Shown here in pieces: positions 24,401-35,430 of a stretch of DNA of 64,000 nucleotides. The position numbers and the translations under genes are program-made. The DNA is taken from NCBI RefSeq assembly GCF_003589595.1, contig NW_020654748.1, forward strand, positions 3,974,439 to 4,038,438, written 5' to 3'. Numbering within the stretch: position 1 is the first letter of the stretch; each line of letters opens with the position of its first letter. The notes beneath the pieces were generated by a model. That model saw nothing but the letters and a program-made list of their open reading frames with translations. It ran no database searches and was not told the DNA's origin. Source of the DNA: Hyposmocoma kahamanoa. Taxonomy: Eukaryota; Arthropoda; Insecta; Lepidoptera; Cosmopterigidae.

Positions 24401-24487
24401 GACGTTTCCGCCCACATCAGGTAGCCGGGACCCTCGGCCTGCAGCCAGCACTACAGATTGAAACTCTAATATTTTATGCATATCCGC
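18219..24487 (-). CDS. EIF2B3: Translation initiation factor eIF2B subunit gamma
   Basis: eIF2B-gamma pairs with the epsilon subunit in the nucleotide-exchange complex that recycles eIF2-GDP to eIF2-GTP in the cytosol. Visible coding exons, in order: 24322-24487 (ATG at 24479-24481), 20188-21014 and 18219-18448. The phases fit: exon one ends one base into a codon, exon two supplies two bases, and exon three begins in phase 0. The N-terminus has the nucleotidyltransferase-like start (QSVVLAAGRGSRL, CLLPVGPYPILWYSLNMLEK). The middle has SDEDWGTANSL and VVSGDLITNVDL. The third exon begins the left-handed beta-helix repeats (GAKSLVSEKTSIKNSFIGAN, NCILMNNVTV). The exon ends with an open frame at a donor (GG/GTAAGT), so about 50-60 C-terminal residues are missing. 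The first intron holds repeats. Confidence 0.93.
20188..21014 (-). CDS. EIF2B3: EIF2B3 central exon
   Basis: 827 nt from acceptor TTTTTTTGCAG to donor AAG/GTGAGT. It encodes the body of the nucleotidyltransferase-like domain (GTANSL, SGDLITNVDL, RLLDAHVYVMKKWVIDYL) and then a lysine-rich linker (KPKSQVDKKG) before the segment CYAYIPNKNTFGMRINTLSSF. There are no stops over 275 codons. An extended reading to 21153 upstream of the acceptor is intronic. Confidence 0.92.
21290..21735 (-). repeat. Repeat within EIF2B3 intron (paired with 23309-23765)
   Basis: The ends and several internal strings reappear at 23309-23765: CTACATCCAGTCTAG, then, in the opposite orientation, CCTATATGCTCTAAG and GCAATAAACATTTTTGA. 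A 74-codon open frame here (starting MARLDVAEIFLQ) has no recognised homologue and is not conserved in the second copy, so I do not call a gene. Confidence 0.45.
23309..23765 (+). repeat. Second copy of the intron repeat
   Basis: Contains CTACATCCAGTCTAGACAAG near its left end and CCTATATGCTCTAAG with GCAATAAACATTTTTGATG near its right end. Both strings also occur in the element at 21290-21735. No coding content was recognised. Confidence 0.4.
23907..24185 (+). repeat. DR1 repeat, near-complete copy
   Basis: Begins GTGACGGGAGAAGCAAG and continues through TCATAGCTACAAATCACAAAG to TTGCCTGGACAAACTCTTTC. It lies in the EIF2B3 intron about 140 bp from the start-codon exon. Confidence 0.7.
24322..24487 (-). 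CDS. EIF2B3: EIF2B3 exon with start codon
   Basis: A pyrimidine-rich acceptor (TTACTTTCCAG) precedes GCGGAT-ATG, so the ATG at 24481-24479 lies six bases inside this exon and at least one untranslated exon lies further upstream. The product starts MHKILEFQSVVLAAGRG, which includes the glycine-rich nucleotide-sugar-binding-like loop retained in eIF2B-gamma. The donor is CCAAG/GTAAATTAG. Confidence 0.9.
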
Positions 24488-25014
24488 CTGGAAAGTAACA
24501 ATCACTTAATTTAAATATCAAGCAGAGAGGTTAGAACTTACAAGTAAAAATGTGTTTTCTCACCTTTAAAACAGAAGTTACCTTTTAAGAAATTAGTAGA
24601 TTTTTTAAATACTTTATTTAATTTAAACTAGCCAGCATTCATGTATTTCTAGTACAATAAAAGTGAAATTCTTTTGCATGATCCATACGTTCATTTGGTA
24701 CAATCTTTCTAATTTGTGATTTGGTAATTGACAGTGACACGAGTAGATGACGCAGTTGTAGAGATGAGGAGTTATTTAACTCGATTAACTCGAGTTACTC
24801 CCACAACGAGTCAACTCGAGCTACTTTTTATGAACTAGCTCGGTTCGAACCATTTCAGGATTTACTATCCAATAATGAGTTTTTTTCCCACTCTTAAGTT
24901 TATTATAAGTACGGTAAAAATTAAATTTTTAACATCCAATTTATGTAAATAATTACTTAATTTGAATTTGTTCTAATTCTAAATCTTGGTTTTGTTTTTG
25001 TTAATGTTAAAATG

Positions 25015-25125
25015 TTTTCGACTGAAGGGCTTTGTATCCAGGTCATGCAATAAATTTTAAAAAAGTACGTATACCATGTTTTCGACTGAAGGACTTTGTA
25101 TCCAGGTCATGCAATAAAAAAATAA
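25015..25125 (+). repeat. Tandem duplication of a retroelement tail
   Basis: The string TTTTCGACTGAAGG-CTTTGTATCCAGGTCATGCAATAAA occurs twice in tandem, about 60 bp apart. It occurs once more in reverse at 61445-61492. This looks like the 3' end of a retroelement, duplicated locally here. Confidence 0.6.
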
Positions 25126-25526
25126 ATCGCTCAAGTCTTTCGACAGTTTGTCGGTTGATATGGTTGATATAGAAACTGGAGAATTAGCAAGTAATACTGA
25201 TGCGTGTTCATTACGTCATACGTGTCATATTTCACATAATGTGTATTATATCATACATACATGAGTTGAAATATTCCTAAAATCAAGAGCATGTTTGTTG
25301 CTTTTGTGCCTCAGGAAATAATCAACAATGGCATTTTGAAAAAATATTTAGGGTACTATTAACGTACAATTTTTTGGAATAATAAATATTTTATAATTAA
25401 TATATACTTAATAACTGGTAAGTAATTAGAAATATACCGAAAGACGAAATTATTATAAAATATTTAGCCATTATTACTGAGAATTATTACCTTCGCTTCG
25501 TGTGAACGATCGCCCTGGATCAGATG

Positions 25527-26458
25527 GGTCATATTCATCTAAAATGTAAATTTGCAGGTAATTTTTGTCACTAACATTTTTCGTGGTTAAAAATATAATT
25601 AAATACAATAATATTATGTTATACCGTTAAAATTATATACTGCTGGTATTCTTATGTCAAAAACCATTAATTTACTCTAGAATTTTAATAAATTATAATA
25701 GCTTTTTTTGAACAATTAAAATTTTAACAATTTTACATTCTATGTAATTTTAAATGTCACATCTCTCGGGTGTAGAACTCAACGGACCATTACAACCGGT
25801 TAGCATGCTGTTAGCAGATAAATTCATGAAGTTGACATATTGTGACTGTAATATTAATGTAGTTATTAGAATTTTAATAAATAATTACATTTTAAAACGG
25901 TAACGTTTAAAAAAATAATTTTAAATTACTGTAACAGTCTTTTTTCCGTTTCGTTACGCAAATCGAACGTTACAGATTCATTAAAAACAAATAATAATCA
26001 ATTTTAATGTAGGCATAATAATTGTTCTATCAACGAATGTATCATAGACATATGCCTATTTTAAAACCTCAGCTGTGATTTTGATCGCACCTCAATTTCA
26101 GGTACATTTAATTTGAAATGGAGGTACGAAAAAAGAAGTAAAAATAATGTAAGCCTACAAGAGATAATAAATTTAAATGGAAATCCTGTGTATATATATA
26201 TAGGTACTACTAGTGCTTTAAAACAAAAAGCTAAAAAAATGTATTCTGATTTTGACATAAACTAACGAAGGGTGAGACAACAAAATTATCGGCTGAAAAT
26301 AAAAACCTTGACAACTTTTCTATTATGCCTAGAAAAAAAAATTAATTATGTTAAACTATTGTGCCCAAGTACATAAGTTCCGTTTTGTTATTTTTGTTAC
26401 TTTCCGCTTCGTTTCTGTTTAGTTACAAGTACAATTTAAATGAATATGACCCAGATAC
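25527..26458. mobile_element. Possible TIR element between EIF2B3 and gene A
   Basis: ATGGGTCATATTCATCTAAAATGTA near 25535 is inverted near 26420-26452 (complement: TGGGTCATATTCATTTAAATTGTA). The 930 bp between them are A+T-rich and have no ORF. Only the outer 30 bp pair well, so the call is tentative. Confidence 0.4.
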
Positions 26459-26814
26459 ATTCTGCTTCTATGAACAAACATCGATCTTGTTTTATCGTAA
26501 CCTACATATTATTTGATTTACAAGCAATATACAGTACAAATTTGAAATAAAGTTTAATAAACTTTTCAACAATTCTTATCGGAAGGTTACATCAATAAAT
26601 ATGAAGCTTAAAAACCACGATGTTGTACAAAAACACCAACAAACTTTCAGCGAGAATAGCTATTAATCTCAACCATTGTAAAGAAATTTCCATTGTAAAG
26701 AAAATTTATATCAAATAAAACACGAAGTAGTCATAAACTGGTTTTCGGAAACAAAGAACTTTACATAATAAATAAAATTTAAATAAATAATACTTAGTCA
26801 TCAGAGAAAATAAA

Positions 26815-27308
26815 TCATTCCGACCCGAATTTAGCATTTGAAAAAGAATTTTGTGAACCTCCTTCATATAGTTGTGTTATGTCATAACTTGCACTTGCAA
26901 CTGAATCAGGATGTTTGTCGTCTTGGATTGTAAGCGTCTTTGATATATTTGTTTTCGCAGTTAGAATGTTTTCTTCTTCACCCTCAGCTTCAATTATGTT
27001 CGTATCATCGTTCTCCTTGATATATTGATTAATGTATTCTTTTAAAATGGATGATACCATTGCAATGTTAGAGTTCTTTTTAGGTTTGTCGTACTGCGAA
27101 CCCTTACCACATACAATTAGCGAATCTTTGTGAGATACAAATGATTCTACGAGATTGGCGTCGCATATACTTATTGAATCCTTCGGAGCCAATGTGTCTG
27201 TTACTTGATCAGCTGCAAATTGTTCGCTTTTCACACCTGGATGAAAACCAGGTTTTTGTGTTGGTTGTGGAACACAATAATTTTTTAGAGGAAACACGGT
27301 AATAAGCT
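26815..27308 (-). CDS. Gene A last exon
   Basis: The only acceptor that keeps phase with exon 17 (which ends AAAG/GTAAAG) is GGAGGTAG before AGCTT at 27308. It gives ELITVFPLKNYCVPQ and about 160 residues of acidic, serine-rich tail to a TGA at 26815. Gene B has no counterpart. The upstream part of the intron is a fold-back element whose arm ends about 17 bp from this acceptor, so the exon boundary could have shifted recently. A different acceptor would give a 34-residue tail instead. Confidence 0.6.
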
Positions 27309-30300
27309 CTACCTCCGAGTTGATAATAGTTATTTATTAAGGAAGACTGCAAAGTTGTTGTTTGACGTGAGTGCTTGTATTGGAACCTGAACAAGCGAAG
27401 AGTCTTAAGATTAGATGAGATATATTAAGATAAGATAAGAAGATTAGATATATTAAGATAAGAAGAAGAAAATAGAATCAGAATTTCAAATCACGATCAC
27501 GAGACGGAAAACAACTTTGCCGCCGAGCGAAACATACTCGATAATTCGAGCCGAGTTAGTATCGACTCTTAGGGTCGTATTCCAGAACTGTACTCAATGC
27601 TCAAGTCAGGATTTGAGCAGACTTGAGTATGATTTCAAACACTGGAAATACGACTCTAATGGCAAGGACTTGAGTATGATTTCTAGTGCTTTGAATCATA
27701 CTCAAGTCCTGACTTGAGTATTGAGTAGAGTTCAGTTAGACTCCTTCGCTTGCTCAGGTTTCAATACAAGCACTCGTGTCAAACAACAACTTTGCGGTCT
27801 TGCATAACAAATAACTATTTTGACTATAGAAATTGTGGTGCTATTAACAGGTATAAACTTTTACCATAGCTACTAGGGCTTTCACTTTTCACATCTTTTC
27901 AATCCCAGTCACGAAAATTTCGAGTTTCGATAAATTTTTGGCATTCTCGAGACTCGAGACTGATGTCTTCAATCTCGGGAATATTAGTCATTTAATTAAA
28001 AACTATTAAAAATGTACTAAACCATCAGCTATTTTTTAATCTGGCTAAGTGTACATTAAAATGTACTAATTATTATAATTTTATGCTGCAGGCCCAAGAA
28101 AATTTGCTCGCAGCTTTGAATGAAAAACGTATTTTTTCTAGATAACCCATGTTTATGTAAAATACGCTATGTATTCTAAATTCGAATGAAATTTTATCAT
28201 TTTAATGTACACTTGAAGTTTACGTGATCATATGAATAATGTTTTCTGGGTCTGAATAATTTCATATATTATATACATTTTGATGTACACGGTGCCATAG
28301 AAGGTTAAATATTGAAAACTAAAATCGAATATATGAAGGGAACTTTACCCTTTATGGATGAGTTAATGGTACATGACTCCTCTCTGAAACATTCACACGA
28401 TTGTAAATCTGCTTCTTGGATGCTAGTTTTTTGGACTTTATTGTCTAGAAAGCTCGCACGGGCACTGCTTGGCTGAAGACTGGAGCGAGCAACACTATTA
28501 TACAACAGATCTTCGAAGATATCAATAGCTCCCGAGTCCTCTACTTGTGGTGCTAAAAATTTCTCCGGTGGCTTTTCATTACATGGAATGCAAGGTTTTT
28601 CTTCAATGATTTCATCAATTTTATACACCTGAAATACGAATTTTTAAAAATTCAATAAAAAAAGACTTCAAATCCCTGTTAAAGCGACAAAATTCAAAAT
28701 ATAATTCACCTTGCCATCGGTGCCAGTCATAAGTTTTGTTTCTCGTCTTAAAGAATTGACTACGATTGCAGCTTGCATTAGATCCACATTGTTCATTTTA
28801 GTATGTGATCCTCCGCAATATCTTGTACATACCTTTGTCCTTAAGAAAATAGAGTTTAGTGATTTATAATCAACGCAAAATATCATTTATAGCTTTACAT
28901 ATATAAGAGTCATGACATACCTTGATTTTATTGAAAAGCACTTCTCGAACTGTAAATTAAATAGCATTACCAAAATTTACCAATCACTAAAAGTTACCTT
29001 AATTCCTTTGGATGTGACATCTGGAATTTCCGACAGCATATTCCATGATGGTCACCGTCCTGGTTTGGCATAGTTTTATTTTCTGCGTAACCAGTAGACA
29101 CTTTAGACGGTTGAGTAACTTGATCGCCTATACTTGCCGTTTCTTTTTGAGGAATTTCAACACCTATTGACTGTGGTCTGATTGCAGGCAATATTGGAAG
29201 AATACATTCTTCCGTGTCCATATATGCAGGAGCAGCACATGATAAACATGTCGCATCTCGATGAAGCTTTCTTGCCAAAGCTGCAGCTTTCGGCTCTCCA
29301 ACAATTTCAGCTATGTAGCTGATTTTGTGTTTTAATTTTTGCAGATTGTTTTTTATACTAGTGCGTAATAATTCAAGAACTTGAATGTCAACTTTTTGGT
29401 CTAGTTTATCTTCGAGGTTTTCTATAGCTTCCTACAAGCAGAAAAATTATGTAGTAATTTTAAAGGACCAATTTGTTACAAAATATTACATCGTTATTTT
29501 TGCGTTACATACTTGCCATACAATTTCTTCATCGTGTATTCTTTTGCGAATAACATCCGCGTTTTTTTCAAATTCCTTTATATTAGCGACAAATTCTTCT
29601 TGAGTAACCAGACCATTTAAAAGTTCTATGCCTGCTTTATCACGGAAAGCGTCTTCTACTTCATCGCGATCCGCTTTCGTATCACGTAATAATTCAATTT
29701 CTTGATGTATATACTGAAATAAGAATAAACGGGTCAGTAAAATAAAATAACGCTAAATTTGCTCCTTACTTGGTGTGAAATGTTAAGAGAATTAAACCTA
29801 TTGGTAATAATTTTAAGAATATATCTTACTTCTAAATTGTGTGAAAGTTCATCTTGAACCAGAAAGATTTCTTTTTGTTCAACAATTCCTCTATCTATTT
29901 GATCTTGTAAATTTCTTATGTAATTATTTAGTTCCACTGAAACTGGATTAACGTTATCGTATGAGTTATGGTTTAACGGTTGTCCATTGTGTCATTGTGA
30001 ATGTTTGAATCTAAAAGTAAATATTATGGCCTCCACCTACTTAATATGAATTTGTGTTATGCATTTATTACGTATTGCCGACAGGCAATTTTATTATTTT
30101 ATTATTGAGATCTTTCTGTAAGAGTCTAATATCGCTTTGATCTTGAAAGATCAGGCAAGCAGTAGTAAAACTTGTATTTTCATTATAAAACAATAACCAA
30201 TCTATCGATGAAATTGTTTCTACATAATGTGCCACTCTAATGTATTAATATAATGCCCGATATTATTGGGACAATGGAGTATAGGGATTATTACGTTCGG

Positions 30301-33300
30301 CCTCTCCACCGCCTCTATTTGCCACAGCTTCAGATACTTCTTCCAATCCGGCTTCCAGGTCCATTTGCATTTGCGTCAATTGTTCTCGAAAGATTGACAC
30401 CTTCAATGTAAGAATTTACATTCAATGTTTTTCAGTTTTTGAAATTCCATGGATCGAGATAATCGGGATAAAGATAACGCTAGTAAACTAATACAAAAGG
30501 CACATAATATGATTAATTAGTTTCTTGACTTTGATATTTTATTTTTGCGCTGAAACACGTTCATTGTAGTCGTGTAAGTATTTTTTTATTAGTTATATTG
30601 CTACTGCAAAAAAGAAAGGACATAAATATCAAACTAAAAAGTTTACAAGACGTGTAAAAATAACCAATTTATAAAAGTTTTATTTCATAACTATCTTTAC
30701 GTAAACTATCCATTTTAGGCGAGGCATGAAAATTCAACACAACTAAGTCAGCAACAACAACATTTTTGATAAAATTGAATTTTAAGTTCTTGCTTTTTAC
30801 GCCAATATATGAGGCAACAGACGCTGATTTAACTCCAGTCAGGTCGAAAGATTTCTTCTTTGTATTTGTTCGATCTTTGTATCAATAATAATAACTGACT
30901 AGATGAGTAAAAACATCATGATATTCAATAAAATAAATTTTACGAACATTCATCCTCGAAGTATCGGTACGTACAATCAACAGCACATCAAGCTATGCAC
31001 AATATTGTCTCGAGTGCAATGGAACAAGATTCGTTAATGTGTAGCGTGATATGCTGCCGTCTGTACATTACTCTGGTTGCAATTGTTACTAGCAGGTAAA
31101 AATATGATACGGGGCAGCTCATATACACAATGGAACTTTACCTGGGATGCAAATCCTAAGTCTATGGCATTTAATCGATTGATGTATTTTTCAACTACAG
31201 ATCCCAATTCTTCAACCCGTTTGTAGGCGCCTTGAGATTCATGTACTGTTCTTTCTGGTCAAAAGCAAAATATACATGAGGTAGGTATACAGGATACATG
31301 GAACTAGTACAAAATTGATGCAAAAGAAAATTGCCATAAAGCGAGTGATGTTTCGCTTGTCTGTACCTGGATTAATAATGGGTATAGCAGAAGAAGCACG
31401 AGATTAAACGAGATCTCTCAGAAAAATATGCAATGTACCAGAGCGAAGAATACTGTGGGAAGTGCATAATGTGGTCTGAAAGATGTAGTGACAAAAATAG
31501 AAAAGCGTGTGTTGCGGTGGTTTGGACAAATGGAACGGATAAATATGATAAATGTACATTAACGAAGAACATAAAGAGTTGCGTGAAAAGCATCATTGGA
31601 AGAGGACGGTTACGAAGAATATTTTGAGGGCTATATGAAAAGACCGATGAATGTAAGTGATGCAAAAAATGTTTGTTAGGATCGTGCTAAGTGGCGATCG
31701 ACAGGCACTTCTATGAAAATTCAAAGGCGTGAATATAAGCATAAGTGTTAGATAACCGCACGGATTATCTGAGTCCTGATTTTGATTCAAATAGGAATCG
31801 ATCCGATCGGGTAGTCTCGAAATGAGATGGGTTTCTGAGCGAGAACATGAACCTGATTCCTACTACATCTTTCTAATTTGTGAGTTTAATCAACTATTGT
31901 TCCGATTAGAAATGTCAAGTTTTCGATCGGCCAGTTGTGAATAGCAATTATGCGCCTCGACTCGGAAAAGAAGCAGTTTCCGATCGGGTGAGGCAATCAA
32001 AATCAAGATGCTGATCTCAGTCTTGGGAATTCTATGTACCGAGTTCCAGAGCATCGATTATTAACTCTGGGGCACTTAAACCTAGAACGCCGAGACCAGA
32101 ACCAAGTTGGTTTGCCAAACTGGTCCTAACCCGGACCCTTGAAATCTAACGTCCACAATGCAAACCGTTATGCCACCGAGGCCGCCGAATTAACGCTGTA
32201 TGTGAAGTTCTTTGACCGTTAAATTACAAATGGTCAACATTGACTTAGTTTATTTTAACAATAATTGAAGAAATTATCGAGTGTAAAATTACCCAGTTTT
32301 CTCAAAATTTCTTTTGCATGACGAGAGCTTTCAGCGATTTCTTCAATTTCATTATTGACTCTAGTGTATATTTCTGTACTTAGTTCGTTTATACAAGTGC
32401 TGCAAAAGAAAATTAAAAATATCTGTAAATATTCCCTGTATTTGCTGTTTATTCCTTCTTGACCATATTGAGGCGAAGATCAGGCGCCGCCTTTCTGAAC
32501 GCTTCAGCAGATATTTAAATTTTTATAAGATGATCATAGATTTTCAAAAACTTTAAAATCTAAAAGTTACTTTTGGTCTTTAGTAACACTTGTTTTGGCT
32601 ATAATATTTATCTTGTCAATAGTGGTCATTGATTTCAGAACCCGTTCAGATCGTCCTTGTCAAAGTTTTCAAAACATCATGCTTGTAGTAAATATTTATT
32701 TATGTATGTACCCAGTTACGATTTGTCTTACCGTAATTGGTCATGCGTTACAACATTCTTTGTTTCGTGTTCATCTGGCATTGCATAGTTTCCACCATAC
32801 TTCCTTGGACTCGATGATTTGCTTGAATACGGCTTAGAAGAAGTTGTATGTATAGTGTTAAGGGATGATGATTCCTTTGAATAGTAAAGAGATACAGGAT
32901 TTTTATAACGATAAATTGATTTAAATATTACAATACACTACTAAACCTCTACTACACGTGTATGTTACAAGTATGCTAATTAAATTATTTTTCATCCAAC
33001 CAGAACGTTAAGGAAAACTTATTGGACGTTGTATATATTTATTTGACCAAAGATACAAAGGTATCCAATACATAAGTTTGTACCTATGTGTTGGATACCT
33101 TTGTATCTTTGGTCTGTTAAGACTGTTTTGATTACATGACACACTCACATGGAGTCTGGTGAGGTCTGTCAACATTTCCGTAATGTTCTCTATTGCCTTT
33201 TCAGTCGCTTCAAGTCGAGCGGACAATTTTAAGGCAGTCATGGCATCCGTTAAAGAAGCTCCACCTTCGCGAAGTTCTTTCATAAGCTTTATGTTTTCCG

Positions 33301-34887
33301 GGAAATCCGGAGATTCTGTTTGGAATTTGTTTTGAAGGTCTTGAACTGCCGTTTGTAAGTCTTTGAATTCTTGTTGTGATACAACAGCTAGATTACGACT
33401 TCCTTTGTGTCCTTTGAGCAGAAATAAGAAGTTATAACGGTCTGTCGATTTTATAAAATATCACGTTCGAAATGCATCATAGGACTTACTGACAGTTTCA
33501 TCTTCTCGTAAACTATTTTCAACTGTAAAAGTATTTTTATTTCAGATATGTTCTCGTATAGTAATAATTATAATAAAAATAATGTTGTCTCACCTATAAG
33601 TAGTTTTTCAAACTCTAAATCTGTAATGTAATGAAAATGTTTACATTTAATTGAAAACAATGCATACGACTTGTTATTTAAATGTATACCGGTTCTTTCC
33701 ACAGAAGCCATCGGGGTTGGTGACGCTATTCTTTCTTCATGAGAATCGTGCCTCTGTAAATCAGGGTTTATTTACTTTCAATAACAAATATGATTATTTT
33801 TATTTAACTTTTACGATTTTCACACATTATTTGATTTTTAGTTCGGGATTTAATCATTTGTATATAACATATTTTAATAACTTCGACGTTTCGGACGTCT
33901 GAAACGTCAAAGTAATTAAAATATGTTTTATACATGATTAAGTCCCGAACTACAGTTTGGGATTTGACAGATCGTGTGATTAAAATGCATTGTCAGATTT
34001 GATTCTATCACTAAAATCGTCCTTTACCTGGTGAATGACACGAAGAACAAGTTCTCTCTGTTCTTCTAACTTTTCTAGAAGATTATAATATTTCTGTAAT
34101 CAAATAAGTTTAATATAATAAATCTCATGTAAAAAAATACTGCACAATAATTTTGGAACACTACCTTTCTTTCTTCTGACGTGAGTTCAGAACTAGATGA
34201 AACTTTATGTTTTAATAACTGTGTTATTTTTTGTTCCGCTGAAGTGGTTGTCATGGTATCAGAAAGGGATTTTCTAAAGGATGAATTCTCGTTGGCCATT
34301 TTCATTCTAATTTTATGATTCGAATCAAGATTATCAGGAGAAGCTTCAGACTTTTCGGTGGTTTCGTCTCTGGATCTAGTATTTTTGTTATGTTGGACTT
34401 TTCCTTCTGTTGTAGCCTTAGCATGCATAGCATGAGTTAAACTTTTCCCACCTAATGAAACGTTGCCATCGGGGAATCCAGTTTTCCTTCCTTTTGCTAC
34501 TTTATCAATTTTTTTATGATTTTTATCGCCAAGCTGAACTTCAGTTACAGTTATTTTCGAAGAGTTTACTGTTAGTGTTTCTGATGGAACTTCAACTGTA
34601 ACATGGCGTTCAAGTATTCGCAGTTGTCTTGCCAATAAAAACAAGGTAGTTTGTACAAGTTTGAAGTTCACCCAATTTGACTGCAATTTAAATAAATATT
34701 GTACTGTCATTACTAGATAACTTTGACCGAACTAACCTGGATTTTTATTAAAATCCATTGACTAGTAATATGACCTGTTATATGTAATGAATACTAATTT
34801 CAAAATAACGAATATCGTACTCACTTCTTCACTTCCAAAAGACCTCTCTATCATTTCTTTAACACTCATAATACTTGTAGTAGACAT
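26815..34887 (-). CDS. DUF4795-type coiled-coil protein, QRICH2/C16orf96-like (gene A)
   Basis: Hand-assembled exons, 5' to 3': 34825-34887, 34165-34680, 34028-34093, 33690-33753, 33594-33620, 33490-33522, 33149-33411, 32732-32832, about 32571-32612, 32293-32399, 31142-31254, 30295-30400, 29830-29936, 29513-29713, 28998-29431, 28710-28839, 28349-28628 and 26815-27308. All phases agree except at exon 9, which is one base short with a canonical acceptor. Total about 1048 residues. The N-terminus (MSVKEMIERSFGSEE joined to SNWVNFKLVQTTLFLLARQL) matches the start of QRICH2/C16orf96-type proteins. The middle is coiled coil. The C-terminal part has RDATCLSC, CTRYCGGSHT, TGTDGKVYK and KPCIPC, the DUF4795 signature. 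QRICH2 acts in sperm flagella in mammals; a flagellar role here is inference. An adjacent paralogue (gene B) lies upstream. Confidence 0.8.
27325..27828. mobile_element. Fold-back element with a nested MITE copy
   Basis: The left arm 27325-27407 (ATAGTTATTTATT, GCAAAGTTGTTGTTTGAC, GTGCTTGTATTG) is inverted at 27736-27828. Inside lie short A/G-rich repeats (TATATTAAGATAAGA, 27420-27470) and, at 27572-27733, a copy of the TTA-flanked palindromic MITE seen at 16835. All of it is in the last intron of gene A. Confidence 0.65.
28710..29431 (-). CDS. Gene A exons 15-16, cysteine motif core of DUF4795
   Basis: Exon 15 (28998-29431) contains LHRDATCLSCAAP. Exon 16 (28710-28839) contains VCTRYCGGSHT and TGTDGK. 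Exon 15 ends two bases into a codon (TTAAG/GTAACT) and exon 16 supplies one base, giving HPKELRTKVC. CxxC plus C-x3-C and the later CIPC could together bind a metal; that is inference. The same three sites, one degraded, occur in gene B. Confidence 0.85.
29513..29713 (-). CDS. Gene A exon 14 (67 codons, matched in gene B)
   Basis: Encodes a helical segment including KADRDEVEDAFRDKAGIELL and ending EIVWQ at donor GTATGT. It has exactly the length (201 nt) and phase of gene B exon 45795-45995, which contains [20 protein letters not shown] and ends GFWQ. Confidence 0.85.
31395..31725 (+). mobile_element. LINE tail remnant in gene A intron
   Basis: The plus strand reads, with frame shifts, KRVLRWFGQMERINM, then SLEEDGYEE and MNVSDAKN..C.DRAKWRS. 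This is the conserved C-terminal pattern (RWFGHMERM...DREEWR) of a group of insect non-LTR retrotransposons. Stops interrupt every frame. Confidence 0.6.
32571..32612 (-). CDS. Gene A exon 9 with an unresolved one-base junction
   Basis: Gene B has a 42-nt exon at the matching place (55334-55375). In gene A, from acceptor GACAAG to donor AAAA/GTAACT gives 41 nt, and joining it to exon 8 (ending TTACG) would create an immediate stop. If 42 nt are used (including the G of AAG), the frame is open through NIIAKTSVTKDQN and matches the following exon. The problem could be an assembly base, a non-standard splice site or a disabling change. Confidence 0.5.
33042..33111. repeat. 70-bp perfect-like hairpin in gene A intron
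   Basis: GACCAAAGATACAAAGGTATCC is followed, after a short loop, by GGATACCTTTGTATCTTTGGTC. It is probably a miniature element or MITE tip. It lies between exons 7 and 8. Confidence 0.7.
33838..33956. mobile_element. Palindromic MITE in gene A intron
   Basis: TTTAGTTCGGGATTTAATCAT, ATATTTTAATAACTTCGACG and CGTTTCGGACGTC, then the inverse of each, make a near-perfect fold-back of about 120 bp. No ORF. Confidence 0.65.
34165..34680 (-). CDS. Gene A exon 2, N-terminal family motif
   Basis: Follows a small start exon (21 codons, ATG at 34885-34887, donor GTGAGT). The first 35 residues, VNFKLVQTTLFLLARQLRIL, form the conserved N-terminal helix of this family and align with [20 protein letters not shown] in gene B exon 62202-62367. 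The remaining ~130 residues are charged, low in conservation and absent from gene B. Confidence 0.8.
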
Positions 34888-35430
34888 GTTGTTATTGTCA
34901 CCAAAAATATTCAATGCAATGTAAGTATTTATATTTCAATATTTGTAAAATTAAGGGGCAAACTAGTTGGTCTTGAGTTTAAAAATAAAAATAGAATGAC
35001 GTCATAACAAAATTTTAGAGACATTTATAAGTCCAGGTATTTATTAAAACTTTTAAAAAATACTGAAATAAAATTCATGTCACATTTTCGTAAACCTACA
35101 GCATTCTATGGTATTTAATTTACGAAAAACAAGAACCAGCGTTTTAACTATTTTTAATAAGATAAAAACTCAATTACAATTTAGGTAAGTAACATACATA
35201 GTATTTAAAAAAAACATCGACTACCTATTATGCCAAGAAAGAGGAGAGCTTTTTGTCAATTAGAAATAATTAACACAATTAAGTAAATAATAAAATTTAC
35301 GTTCTGGTTAATAACTTCCTTAACATGGACAAAACAAGGTGAACTAAGCTTAACACCTAACTTAAATATATAAGCTAATTAAATTAAACCACGTAAGCTA
35401 AACAAGTCACTAAGAAAATTAATGTTTATT
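34888..35430. other. Upstream region of gene A
   Basis: Immediately 5' of the gene A start codon. It should hold the 5' UTR and promoter, but no TATA box or other element stands out in the A+T-rich sequence. The tandem array begins further upstream. Confidence 0.3.

Noticed and set aside
28930..28960. Possible short exon of gene A (REVLFNKIK)
   Set aside because: It has a fair acceptor and donor, but joining it to exon 15 in the required phase gives a stop, while exon 15 joins exon 16 directly in frame.
31372..31790. Overlapping minus-strand open frames with hydrophobic residues
   Set aside because: They are antisense to a recognisable, broken LINE tail on the plus strand.
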